Source of the DNA: Lentisphaeria bacterium
GTDB taxonomy: Bacteria; Verrucomicrobiota; Lentisphaeria; Victivallales; Victivallaceae
Assembly: GCA_017504585.1 (NCBI GenBank)
Contig: JAFVQX010000213.1
Span: forward strand, 1 to 43,667
Direction: 5' to 3'
DNA: 43,667 bases
Below the pieces are notes generated by a model. That model did not search any database, had not been told where the DNA came from, and saw nothing but the letters and a program-made list of their open reading frames with translations. Made by a program: the position numbers and the translations under genes. Below, one piece after another: positions 25,080 through 33,478 of this stretch (its first letter is position 1; each line of letters begins with the position of its first letter).

Positions 25080-26441
25080 TCAATAACTTCCTTTGTTGGT
25101 AATAAGTTGCAATATACCGGGAGCGTTTTCCGCCTGCCGGTGATTTATTTTGTTTTTCAATATGCGCCGGATACCCGGCAGTTGACCTCCGGCACCAGCG
25201 GCAGCATATGCGCTGATCGCCAGAGTACGGACTTTGCTGCGTTCCAGATCATGGATAGTCCGCAGTTTGCCCCGGGATGAACTGAAAGAAAATCCCGATA
25301 CCGCCAGAAACATCTTGCGTTTGCGGCAAAAAGCCAGATATTCGCGAACGATCTCGTAAAGTTCTCCGCCGGAAACCTCTACTGTAATGATCCGGTCATA
25401 ATAAGGAAAGACCCGGTAGTAAGCCAGCAAGTCCGGCGCCGGATCACGCAACAGCTCCATAAGTTTATTACGGGACTCCACAGCGTAGATCGCCCAATGG
25501 CTTTTCACTTTGCCGGCGATGATCCGGGCGGGAAAGTTGGGATCATCATGGTTTGTCTTATCCACTTTTTCGTACGCTTGAGCCGGATATGGAGTAACAA
25601 ACCACGGCAGATCCAGCAGAGAACTTTCTATATTCTTCACCCGGCGCAGACGTTTATCGAAGCGGATGACCGCTTTCAGCAATTTACTGCCCCGTGCCGG
25701 CGGCTGGACATACCACGCATCAGCTGCGCTGCTGCCGGCATCGGCTCGGTGGGTGTGCGCACCGATGACCAGATCGATCTCGGGAAATTTTGCCAGCAGT
25801 TCATAAATGTTTTGCCCGGCGCTGTACTTTCCGGCGTGCTGGATCAGCACAATGACTTCGGCTCCAGCACGGATGACCGCATCGACGTTTTTGCGCAGTA
25901 TGGCGCTGTAAGCAAAGGTATTGAAGCGTTTTTCGTCCACCGGGAAAGCGGTGGTCATATCTTTGAGCATCATGCCGATAAAGGCGATTTTTACACCCTT
26001 TACGTTCTTTATCACCCATGGCTGGTAAGATTTTTCCAGTTCCGGAGCATGCAAATTTGCCGCCAGGACCGTATTGGGAAAACTCTTCAGCAGCTTCTTG
26101 AAGATTTCAAAGCCATACTCCAGCTCGTGATTGCCCGGCACGAATATATCGCATCCGGCAGAAGCAAGCAAAGCAAGCACATTGCCCCCTTGAGCAAGGT
26201 TGACCGCCAAAGTGCCTTGCGCGGCATCGCCGGCATCGATATAAATGGTTTGGGGATCGAGCTTGCGCGCTGCCGCTACTGCCGGGGCGATGGCTTTTTC
26301 GATCTGGGATGTATTGCCGTGCAAATCTGCGGTCGCCAAAACCGTCAAAAGCACCTCTCCGGCGGGCAAAAACCCCAGCGCCAACAGCGCCGTACCAAAG
26401 AGCAAAAGCCGGAGATAACCCCCAAAAGTGCGGTAAAACAT
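25080..26441 (-). CDS. Exported 5'-nucleotidase-family metallophosphoesterase
   Basis: 453 residues with an N-terminal signal sequence (LRLLLFGTALLALGFLPAG). UshA/CpdB-like enzymes hydrolyse nucleotides in the periplasm. Metal-site motifs are in order: ATADLHGN (Asp39, His41), DAGD (Asp72), PGNHE (Asn103, His104), LIQHAG (about 200) and GAHTH (about 228-232). The C-terminal substrate domain is shorter than in UshA and lacks an obvious full aromatic sandwich, so the substrate is uncertain. It is read divergently from the small basic protein gene, from an interval with overlapping promoters. Confidence 0.82.
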   Translation of the reverse strand: MFYRTFGGYLRLLLFGTALLALGFLPAGEVLLTVLATADLHGNTSQIEKAIAPAVAAARKLDPQTIYIDAGDAAQGTLAVNLAQGGNVLALLASAGCDIFVPGNHELEYGFEIFKKLLKSFPNTVLAANLHAPELEKSYQPWVIKNVKGVKIAFIGMMLKDMTTAFPVDEKRFNTFAYSAILRKNVDAVIRAGAEVIVLIQHAGKYSAGQNIYELLAKFPEIDLVIGAHTHRADAGSSAADAWYVQPPARGSKLLKAVIRFDKRLRRVKNIESSLLDLPWFVTPYPAQAYEKVDKTNHDDPNFPARIIAGKVKSHWAIYAVESRNKLMELLRDPAPDLLAYYRVFPYYDRIITVEVSGGELYEIVREYLAFCRKRKMFLAVSGFSFSSSRGKLRTIHDLERSKVRTLAISAYAAAGAGGQLPGIRRILKNKINHRQAENAPGILQLITNKGSY

Positions 26442-26472
26442 AAAAAAATCCCGAAAAAACTTTGTTTAAAAC

Positions 26473-26503
26473 TTGAATATTTTAAAATATAAGCCATATT
26501 ATA
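26473..26503. promoter_or_regulatory. Overlapping divergent promoters of the nucleotidase and small-basic-protein genes
   Basis: Rightward: TTGAAT (26473-26478), an 18-bp spacer and TATTAT (26497-26502). Leftward: a perfect TATAAT on the minus strand (26503-26498), but its -35 is poor. The two -10 elements share five bases of the symmetric TATTATA core, so polymerases firing in opposite directions would compete for the same site. Confidence 0.4.
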
Positions 26504-26567
26504 AAGACATGCAACTTGTAAAAATGATTTTTTCAAATTTTAACCATATAACGATTGAGGTGCAACA

Positions 26568-26720
26568 ATGTCTCAGCATGCGAGTCTCCGCGTTGGCGGC
26601 AAAATCCGCAAAAAGCGCAATGTGATGAAGCGTTTCGAACGGCTGAACGTGCTCCGTGCCGAAGGCCGGATCGCCGAAGATAAAGTCTACGGCCTGCCCA
26701 AGACCAAGCCGATCAACTGA
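26568..26720 (+). CDS. PVC-type small basic protein (TIGR04137-like)
   Basis: 50 residues, strongly basic. It opens MSQHASLRVGGKIRKKRNV, continues MKRFERLNVLRAEGRI and ends YGLPKTKPIN. This layout (N-terminal SxHxSL, central KRNVxKRFER, C-terminal GLPKxKP) is that of the small basic protein family known from Chlamydiae, Verrucomicrobia and Lentisphaerae, whose role is unproven but whose charge suggests RNA or ribosome binding. GAGG lies 7 bases before the ATG. It has its own promoter and its own terminator 21 bp downstream, which points to a monocistronic, probably abundant transcript. Recognised from memory of the family, not from a search. Confidence 0.88.
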   Translation: MSQHASLRVGGKIRKKRNVMKRFERLNVLRAEGRIAEDKVYGLPKTKPIN

Positions 26721-26741
26721 TCTGCTGCAAGCTTCACAATT

Positions 26742-26790
26742 ACGGCGGAGGCGCGGTATTTGCCGCATCTTCGCCGTTTTTGTTTTTTTT
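26742..26790 (+). terminator. Intrinsic terminator after the small basic protein gene
   Basis: ACGGCG (26742-26747) pairs with CGCCGT (26772-26777), an inner GCGG/CCGC stem (26753-26756 with 26763-26766) closes the loop, and TTTTTGTTTTTTTT follows. Confidence 0.8.
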
Positions 26791-26803
26791 GCGAGGTGAA
26801 AAA

Positions 26804-27679
26804 ATGAACTCATCACACCCCCAGTGGGATCTGAACAGACTGGCAGAACTTTTCCGGCAAGCCGGTATGATCGCTTTGGATTACTTTGAAGCTCCACCGG
26901 CGGAATTGAAAAGCGATGCCACCGTTGTGACCATTGCCGACAAAACCATTGAACAGCTCTTTGCCGAAAAACTGGATGATCCGGCAAATGACAGTTACAT
27001 GATCGGCGAAGAAACCATCGGCAAATACTCCTCCGAATATGTCCGCAAGGCGCTCCAAAGTCCCTGCTGCTGGGTGCTTGACCCCATTGACGGCACAGCG
27101 CCCTATTCTTCGCACATGGATTTCTGGGGTATATCGCTGGGTTTGATGCAGGAAGGCAAACTCGTGGAAGGGGCAGTCTATTTGCCACGCTTTGACAAAC
27201 TTATTGCCACATGCAAAGATAAAATAGTTTGGAAGCCGCTGCAACCCCCTGCCGATTGGGCAGAGTTTGAGTTGGTAAGCAATCCGCTGGGCATTGCCGG
27301 ACACATTTCGCTGGGGCAAATGCCCACCCGCAAATGGGGTTACAGCGGCAAAAACGCGCTCTTTTCCATATGCAGCTGCGTGGGATCGCTTTATTTGCTG
27401 CTTACCGGCAAAGTCATTGCTTATTGCGGCGATTTCAAACTCTGGGATATTGCCGGTATGCTGCCCATCATTGAACGTGCCAAATACCCGATTTTCTCTG
27501 TCAATGGCAATAACGAACCGCTTTCCGGCGATCTGAAAGATGATATGTTCGAGCTTGATGCTGTTCCCACCATGTGGAAAGTGAAAGCTCCGGTGATCGC
27601 CGCCCCGGATAAAACAACAGCATTGGAGCTGCTCAAAAAATTTTACTTTGTGGAACAACCCGCGGAGCCGGATAAATGA
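26804..27679 (+). CDS. Inositol-monophosphatase-family phosphatase
   Basis: 291 residues. Mg2+/Li+-sensitive phosphatase fold acting on inositol phosphate, histidinol phosphate or similar small substrates. The metal ligands are visible: IGEET (Glu69/Glu70), DPIDGT (Asp93, Asp96) and FKLWDIAG (about 210-217). The GCGAGGTG ribosome site is 5 bases before ATG 26804; an upstream TTG 26780 lies in the terminator tail. It overlaps rimO by 4 bp (ATGA). HisN-like histidinol phosphatase is a plausible specific role, but no his gene is near. Confidence 0.85.
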   Translation: MNSSHPQWDLNRLAELFRQAGMIALDYFEAPPAELKSDATVVTIADKTIEQLFAEKLDDPANDSYMIGEETIGKYSSEYVRKALQSPCCWVLDPIDGTAPYSSHMDFWGISLGLMQEGKLVEGAVYLPRFDKLIATCKDKIVWKPLQPPADWAEFELVSNPLGIAGHISLGQMPTRKWGYSGKNALFSICSCVGSLYLLLTGKVIAYCGDFKLWDIAGMLPIIERAKYPIFSVNGNNEPLSGDLKDDMFELDAVPTMWKVKAPVIAAPDKTTALELLKKFYFVEQPAEPDK

Positions 27680-29031
27680 ATTACCGTCGCCAAAACCGAT
27701 TCGCCGCCGAAGGCGTATATTTAGTAAGTTTGGGCTGTCCCAAAAATCTGGTGGACAGCGAAGTGATGGCAGGAGTGCTGCTGACCAGCGGCATACCGTT
27801 GAATTTTGACAAAAACTCTGCCGAATACTACCTTATCAACACATGTGCCTTTCTCCCCGGCGCCCGCAGCGAGTGTGAAAGCGCCATCGCCGAGGGCATC
27901 CGCTGGAAAAAACGTGCGCCCCAAGTGCGCAAACTCATCGTTGCCGGGTGCTTGATACAACAGGATAAAGATCAGGTTATCCGCAGCAAATACCCCGAAG
28001 TCGATGCCTGGAGCGGTGTAGATGGCGTAAGCGATATTTTCCGGACTTTTCAGCAGGCCGAAAACTCTTACACCACCGGTGATGCTCCGGAGCCGACTTA
28101 TCTTTATGACGAAAAAACACCCCGGCTGCAGCTGACTCTGCCCCATGTGGCGTATCTGAAGATCTCCGACGGATGCAACAACCGCTGCGCCTACTGCAGT
28201 ATTCCGCTGATCCGGGGCAGTTTGCGGAGCCGCTCCATAGAGTCTGTCCTTGCCGAAGCGAAAAATCTGATTGCCAACGGTGTAAAAGAGCTTATCGTTA
28301 TAGCTCAAGATGTTACCGCATACGGCGCCGACCGCAATGACGGTGCTACGCTGGCAAAGCTGCTGCATGAAATGGATAAACTTGACGGCGATTTTGTCAT
28401 CCGTTTGCTTTACACCCATCCGGCACATTATACTGACGAATTTTTTGCCGAGTATGCAGTAAACAAGCACCTGCTGCCCTATCTGGATATACCTTTGCAG
28501 CATATCAACAGCAATATACTTATGCAAATGGGCAGAAAGACCAACCGCCAGACAGTGGAAGATGTGCTTGCCAAAATCCGTGCCGCCCGCCCGGAAACCG
28601 CGATCCGCACCACCTTTATAACCGGTCTGCCGGGCGAAGGCGACGAAGAATTTGCCGAACTTATGGAGTTTGTCAAGGTTCAGAAATTTGCCCGGCTGGG
28701 CGTGTTCAGCTACTCCCCCGAACCGGGCACTCCGGCGGCGGCACGCACCGATCGGGTCGCAACCGATGTTGCCGAAGCGCGGGCCGAAAAAATCATGGCG
28801 TTGCAGGAAAAGATCGCGCTGGAACACAATCAAAGTCTGGTGGGCAAAGTTGTGGAAGTTATTTGCGACGAAGCCGAAAAATGCAACGGTGCGGGGCGTA
28901 CTTTTGCCGATGCTCCGGAAATCGACAACATCGTTTATTTTTCCGGCAGCAAACGTCTGCAGCCCGGCGAACGCTATCGGGTCATGATAACTGAAGCCGA
29001 AACATTTGATTTATACGGCAAGTTGTGCTAA
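27676..29031 (+). CDS. rimO: Ribosomal protein S12 methylthiotransferase RimO
   Basis: 451 residues. A radical-SAM enzyme adding a methylthio group to a conserved aspartate of S12. The UPF0004 domain holds the first cluster cysteines (SLGCPKN near 20, NTCAF, AGCL). The radical-SAM motif CNNRCAYC (Cys167, Cys171, Cys174) follows, with IPLIRGSLRSRS after it. The TRAM domain fills the last 65 residues. SLGCPKNLVDSEVM and FSYSPEPGTPA favour RimO over MiaB. It is translationally coupled to the upstream phosphatase by a 4-bp overlap. Confidence 0.95.
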   Translation: MNYRRQNRFAAEGVYLVSLGCPKNLVDSEVMAGVLLTSGIPLNFDKNSAEYYLINTCAFLPGARSECESAIAEGIRWKKRAPQVRKLIVAGCLIQQDKDQVIRSKYPEVDAWSGVDGVSDIFRTFQQAENSYTTGDAPEPTYLYDEKTPRLQLTLPHVAYLKISDGCNNRCAYCSIPLIRGSLRSRSIESVLAEAKNLIANGVKELIVIAQDVTAYGADRNDGATLAKLLHEMDKLDGDFVIRLLYTHPAHYTDEFFAEYAVNKHLLPYLDIPLQHINSNILMQMGRKTNRQTVEDVLAKIRAARPETAIRTTFITGLPGEGDEEFAELMEFVKVQKFARLGVFSYSPEPGTPAAARTDRVATDVAEARAEKIMALQEKIALEHNQSLVGKVVEVICDEAEKCNGAGRTFADAPEIDNIVYFSGSKRLQPGERYRVMITEAETFDLYGKLC

Positions 29032-29078
29032 ATTAAATATACCGCAATATATAACTCATAAAATTAGAGGAAGAAAAA

Positions 29079-29693
29079 ATGCCTTTGAATCTACCTAACA
29101 TACTGACGGTCACCCGGATCATACTGATTTTTGTAGCATTGGTACTGGCGACCAATTCCGGGATCCCCGGCGGCGTGAAGGTCAAATCCGATGATCTGGA
29201 AATGATCTTGCGTTACATAGCGTTCGGGCTGTCGCTCATAGCAGCTGCCACCGACTTTGCCGACGGTTATCTGGCAAGAAAATGGAATCAGGTAACAGAT
29301 TTCGGAGCTTTGATGGACCCGCTGGCAGACAAGATATTTGTTACCACGATCATGCTTATCCTTGTAGAGTTCCAGCTGTTGGCGGCATGGGTGGCGGCGG
29401 TGGTCATCTGCCGCGAATTTCTGGTTACCGGGCTGCGTTTGCTGGCTACGCGCAACGGCAAAGTCATCAGCGCCGACAAATTCGGCAAGCTCAAAACCTG
29501 TCTGCAAATGGCAATGCTTTTTATCGGCGGATTGGTGTGGATACATGTGCTGGATCTGGATACTGTGATTTGCGGAGCAGTAAAACTCCGCCATATCTGG
29601 AGCGTATTTCTGTGGGGCATCGTGCTGGTAACTGTGGGATCGGGCATCAACTACTTTATTAAAAACCGCGACTTGGTGGCGGTCGAAAAATAA
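29079..29693 (+). CDS. pgsA: CDP-diacylglycerol-glycerol-3-phosphate phosphatidyltransferase
   Basis: 204 residues. Makes phosphatidylglycerophosphate, the committed step to phosphatidylglycerol and cardiolipin, in the inner membrane. The CDP-alcohol phosphotransferase motif is complete: Asp59, Asp62-Gly63, Ala66-Arg67, Gly76, Asp80 and Asp84. NLPNILTVTRI at the N-terminus is typical of PgsA. Four to five further hydrophobic helices are present. AGAGGAAG lies upstream of the ATG. Confidence 0.92.
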   Translation: MPLNLPNILTVTRIILIFVALVLATNSGIPGGVKVKSDDLEMILRYIAFGLSLIAAATDFADGYLARKWNQVTDFGALMDPLADKIFVTTIMLILVEFQLLAAWVAAVVICREFLVTGLRLLATRNGKVISADKFGKLKTCLQMAMLFIGGLVWIHVLDLDTVICGAVKLRHIWSVFLWGIVLVTVGSGINYFIKNRDLVAVEK

Positions 29694-29695
29694 TC

Positions 29696-30388
29696 ATGCC
29701 AACGGCTTTGCCCACAATTGATTTTCATACTCATCTTGACCGGCGGCAGCCTTTGACGACGGCAGGCTCCACCATAAGGATAATTTCTGTACCCCGGAAT
29801 GAAGCGGATCTGCCGCTGCCGGAAAATTGTTTCGGCACGCTGGAGCTCCACCCCTGGCACGGGGAAAGCATGAACAGCAAATTTGCCCAAACCGCAGAAG
29901 CACCCAAGTTTATCGGCATTGGCGAAGTTGGACTTGACCGGCTGAAAGGCAAGCTGTCTCTTGACGGGCAAATCGCGGAATTCACCCGCACTGTGCTGCT
30001 GGCAAACAATTTGGGCAAGCCCCTGACGATCCATTGCGTAAAGTGTTTTTCGGAATTGCTGGAGCTTTACAAACGCTTGAAATGGCGCGTTCCGACAATA
30101 ATCCATTATTATCGCAGCAATCTTAAACTTGCCCGGCAGCTGTGGGAGCACACCGATTGGGTGCTGTCGCTGCCGCCGGCGATCTGCGGACAAAAGGAGC
30201 TGCTGGATTTCTTGCGCAGCAACCCGGAGTATCAGCAAAAAATCGTGCTGGAAACTGACGATCCGCACCATGGCGATATCGAAGCACACTACAAAGTAAT
30301 ATCAGAAGCGTTGGATATAAGTTATACAGCGTTGCAAAAGCTTATGCTTGAACAATTTAAGAGGTTGTATCGTGACAGCATCATCTGA
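29696..30388 (+). CDS. TatD-family metal-dependent hydrolase
   Basis: 230 residues. TIM-barrel hydrolase of the TatD (3'-5' deoxyribonuclease) family. Metal-site residues are His11 and His13 (FHTHLD), Glu77 (GIGEVGLD), His113 (TIHCVK), His137 (IIHYY) and an Asp in LETDDP (about 200). It is slightly shorter than E. coli TatD (about 260). It starts 2 bp after pgsA and overlaps tcdA by 17 bp. Confidence 0.85.
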   Translation: MPTALPTIDFHTHLDRRQPLTTAGSTIRIISVPRNEADLPLPENCFGTLELHPWHGESMNSKFAQTAEAPKFIGIGEVGLDRLKGKLSLDGQIAEFTRTVLLANNLGKPLTIHCVKCFSELLELYKRLKWRVPTIIHYYRSNLKLARQLWEHTDWVLSLPPAICGQKELLDFLRSNPEYQQKIVLETDDPHHGDIEAHYKVISEALDISYTALQKLMLEQFKRLYRDSII

Positions 30389-31100
30389 AAATCCTTTTCA
30401 CCGCAGCGAAATACTTTTTGGCAAAAGCGCCATGGAAAAACTCCGGGACTCCCGGGTATTGCTTGCCGGAGCCGGCGGTGTGGGCGGTTATATTGCCGAA
30501 GCTCTGGTGCGCGGCGGCATCGGGCACTTGCACGTTTACGACCCGGATCTGGTGCATTGCACCAATTTGAACCGGCAGATTCTGGCGCTTGAAAGCAACT
30601 TGGGTGAACCCAAGACCCAACTCCTTGCCCAGCGGCTCAAAGCGATAAATCCCCGGCTGGATATTGCGGTTTATGCCGAAGCATTGACCGCAGAAAATAT
30701 TCCGCAGATCCTTGAAACTGGCGCCTTTGATTACGTTGCCGATGCCATTGACAGCATAAACGACAAGTGTTTTCTCCTTGCCCGGGCGTATGATTTGCAG
30801 ATCCCGGTCATTTCCGCCATGGGCGCCGGCTGCCGGAGAGATCCCTCGCTGGTGCAGTACAGCGACATCAGCAAAACCCACAGCTGTCCGCTGGCCAAAA
30901 ATGTGCGCACCAAGCTGAAAAAAGAGTACAATATCACCCGTGGCATACCGTGTGTATTTTCCAGCGAAAGCAATCCGGCGGCCGTCATTCCCGGCGCTGC
31001 CGGAGAACGCCCCACCATCGGCAGCAGCTCCTTCATGCCGGGGATCTTCGGACTTTTCATGGCTGGCAAAATCATCAATGATCTTGCCAATAAAAGTTAA
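30372..31100 (+). CDS. tcdA: tRNA threonylcarbamoyladenosine dehydratase (TcdA/ThiF family)
   Basis: 242 residues from GTG 30372, preceded by AAGAGG at 7 bases. E1-like adenylating enzyme that closes t6A in tRNA to its cyclic form. AGAGGVGGYIAEALVRGGIGH (about 32-52) is the ATP-binding loop, and YDPDLVHCTNLNRQ followed by DAIDSINDK is the ThiF core. FHRSEILFGKSAMEKLRDSRV at the N-terminus matches TcdA/CsdL better than ThiF or MoeB. Its stop lies 15 bp from the end of the convergent U32 gene. Confidence 0.88.
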   Translation: MTASSENPFHRSEILFGKSAMEKLRDSRVLLAGAGGVGGYIAEALVRGGIGHLHVYDPDLVHCTNLNRQILALESNLGEPKTQLLAQRLKAINPRLDIAVYAEALTAENIPQILETGAFDYVADAIDSINDKCFLLARAYDLQIPVISAMGAGCRRDPSLVQYSDISKTHSCPLAKNVRTKLKKEYNITRGIPCVFSSESNPAAVIPGAAGERPTIGSSSFMPGIFGLFMAGKIINDLANKS

Positions 31101-31115
31101 ATTTTTGATTCACCT

Positions 31116-33347
31116 TTACAACCAGGAAGTTTCGAAGTTGAAACTGTTGGTTTCGCTTTCGTTCCAGCGGGCTTGGGTGAGGTCATAAAAATCGCTGGTG
31201 CCAGCCACATGGGGTATGCTGAAAACCGATTTGGCATACAGTCGGGTCAAATTCTGTCTTTTATCAAAACGTATCGAGAATTTGTTGCCCCGGTTGTCTT
31301 CGATCTCGCCCTCGGCGGGCAGCGAAGCCCGGGTGGTGAGCAAGGCAAATCTGCCGTAGCGGTAAACTTCCAGCGCCAGCGGCGAATGGTTGCGCAATTC
31401 TTCGATGCCCAACTTTTCCAGCTCCAGCGACGCCTGTACCCTTGACACCCCCCAATCAGCCAGTTCGGCGGCCGCCAGAGAGTTGGCAACCGGCAGGGGA
31501 TAAGTGGTGGTTATATATATATCCTTATATCCGGCAAGGAGTTCCAATTCAAACAAACTTGCTGCCCGATAGCGGCGGATCCCCTGATCGTAGGCGCGTT
31601 GGATCGCCCGCTGCAAACTTTCCAGCCGTTCTTCGCTGCAATAGTCCGGCAATATGGCTTCGTCGGTGGTGCTGTTTATATCCAGCACGCTGACTGCCCG
31701 CCACGCTCTGGGGTTGCCTGCCGATGCTCCGTGGGGACGCATGGCGACAGTTTCGCGCAAATGCTCATTGCCGACAGGATTGACGGGGCGGGAGTTGTAA
31801 AATGTAAAAAACTTCATCAACCCGGCGGCACCGGAATTCTGCAAAGATGCACTATTGAGTTCGGCAGTAAATCCGTCAAACTCCCGGCGGATCTTTTTCA
31901 GAACGCTTGCGGGAATAAAGCGGTCAGCAGCATCGGGGGCAATGACTGTTTCAGCAATTTCAAACTCAAATCCATCGGTGCCGGAAGCAAAGGCCTCCTG
32001 CAAAGCTTCTGCCGAAACCGGGTGCTTGCCCGCCGCTTGAAACTCCTCGTTATGAGTCCACACAGGGGCATTGTCCATATTCAGCACGGCAACACTCAAA
32101 GCGGATTTTTCCAACTTGATCGCCAGGTGCAGTTTTTCTCTTACGCGGGTATTTTCCAAAACTTTGATATCCACATTGTGCGACACCCCGATCTTATAGA
32201 GCAAACCGTTCATTGCCACAGGTTTATCGCATGGTATATAAACTGTATCGCCGGGGCGGGCTACTGATACGATCTTGCGGTCGATAAAAAGTTTGGTCAA
32301 CGTAAAAGCGCTGCCTTCGTCGCCATTGAGCGGCTGCACCCGCAACCGGTCGCCAATGTGCAAACGCTGTTTGAGTTCGGCATAAAAACCGCTTTCGCCC
32401 ACATTGGTCACCCGCCCCAGCAAGGTACCGGAAGCTCCCAAAGCATCGTGCCGCACCAGATTTTTCATGCTCTTTTCGCTGAAAAACCCATCGCTCCAGC
32501 GTCTGCCGCAAGTTCCGGCAAGCACCTGACGGGCTTCGCCGATGATCTGGGGCGTGACTTCCGGAGCATCCAAAACCATGCGGTAGGCTTTTACTGCGTT
32601 GTAAACATAATCGGGTTGTTTCAGGCGGCCTTCGATCTTGAGAGAAGCAACGCCGAGTTTCCGGAATTCCGGGATCATTTCCAGCGTGGCAAGGTCGGAT
32701 GTGGAAAAGAAGAACCCGTTGCCTTCCCGGGCAAAAAACCGGCGGCGGCAGGGTTGTTTGCACTTGCCCCGGTTGCCGCTGGCACCGCCCAGATAACTGC
32801 TGAAAAGGCACGATCCGGAGAGGGAACAGCAAAGCGCCCCGTGGCAGAATATTTCGATTTCCAGATTGCTGTTCTGCCGGAGTTTTGTCAACTCTTCCAT
32901 GGTCATCTGCCGTTCAAGGATCACCCGTCTGGCACCCATTTTTTCTGCCATGCGTACCCCCGCAGAGTTATGGATACCCATCTGGGTGGAGGCGTGGATT
33001 GTCAGATCCGGGAAAAACTCCCGCAGCATACGCAATACCCCCAGATCCTGCACAATGACGGCATCAGGGGCCATATTGGCGATTTCGGCAACATATTCAG
33101 CCAAATCAGAAAGTTCGCTTTCTTTGATCAGGGTATTGAGTGTGATATAAACTTTTTTGTGCAGTTTATGGGCGTAGGCGATCGCCTGACGCATATTTTC
33201 CACAGTAAAATTTTCGCCGCGCTCGCGGGCATTGAAACGGGGCAAACCGCAGTAAACCGCATCGGCACCGGCAGCAAAAGCAGCCGCCAATGCTTCCGGA
33301 GTTCCGGCGGGGGCAAGCAATTCGATATTGTTATTGGTATTGGCCAT
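31116..33347 (-). CDS. U32 peptidase-family protein (RlhA-like)
   Basis: 743 residues. Members of this family are annotated as peptidases, but several work in RNA hydroxylation (RlhA on 23S rRNA, TrhP on tRNA). LLAPAGTPEALAAAFAAGADAVYCG opens the barrel, followed by VYITLNTL, HASTQMGIHNS and FCHGALCCSLSGSC. A GNRGKCKQPCR cysteine set (about 190-210) is the U32 signature and may bind an iron-sulfur cluster. A collagenase-like domain and a long C-terminal part (about 370-743) fit the long RlhA form. It starts without an obvious ribosome site. Confidence 0.85.
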   Translation of the reverse strand: MANTNNNIELLAPAGTPEALAAAFAAGADAVYCGLPRFNARERGENFTVENMRQAIAYAHKLHKKVYITLNTLIKESELSDLAEYVAEIANMAPDAVIVQDLGVLRMLREFFPDLTIHASTQMGIHNSAGVRMAEKMGARRVILERQMTMEELTKLRQNSNLEIEIFCHGALCCSLSGSCLFSSYLGGASGNRGKCKQPCRRRFFAREGNGFFFSTSDLATLEMIPEFRKLGVASLKIEGRLKQPDYVYNAVKAYRMVLDAPEVTPQIIGEARQVLAGTCGRRWSDGFFSEKSMKNLVRHDALGASGTLLGRVTNVGESGFYAELKQRLHIGDRLRVQPLNGDEGSAFTLTKLFIDRKIVSVARPGDTVYIPCDKPVAMNGLLYKIGVSHNVDIKVLENTRVREKLHLAIKLEKSALSVAVLNMDNAPVWTHNEEFQAAGKHPVSAEALQEAFASGTDGFEFEIAETVIAPDAADRFIPASVLKKIRREFDGFTAELNSASLQNSGAAGLMKFFTFYNSRPVNPVGNEHLRETVAMRPHGASAGNPRAWRAVSVLDINSTTDEAILPDYCSEERLESLQRAIQRAYDQGIRRYRAASLFELELLAGYKDIYITTTYPLPVANSLAAAELADWGVSRVQASLELEKLGIEELRNHSPLALEVYRYGRFALLTTRASLPAEGEIEDNRGNKFSIRFDKRQNLTRLYAKSVFSIPHVAGTSDFYDLTQARWNESETNSFNFETSWL

Positions 33348-33395
33348 GGGATTATGATACTTTTAAAAAATTAAGTTTTTTTTGCTGGTTTTTGT

Positions 33396-33401
33396 TATAA
33401 T
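33396..33401 (+). promoter_or_regulatory. Consensus -10 element for the lolCD operon
   Basis: A perfect TATAAT lies 78 bp upstream of the lolC start in a 131-bp divergent interval. The matching -35 is weak (TTAAGT at 33371-33376 with a long spacer). Confidence 0.4.
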
Positions 33402-33478
33402 ATATTGCCATTTTTGCGTTTTGGTACTAATTTAATAGCGTTTTTTAAATAAAAAAGCAAAAAAGGTGTTTTTATATC

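Noticed and set aside
25078-25130. TPP riboswitch upstream of thiE
   Set aside because: thiE is only 2 bp from the previous gene and no thi-box motif is visible nearby.
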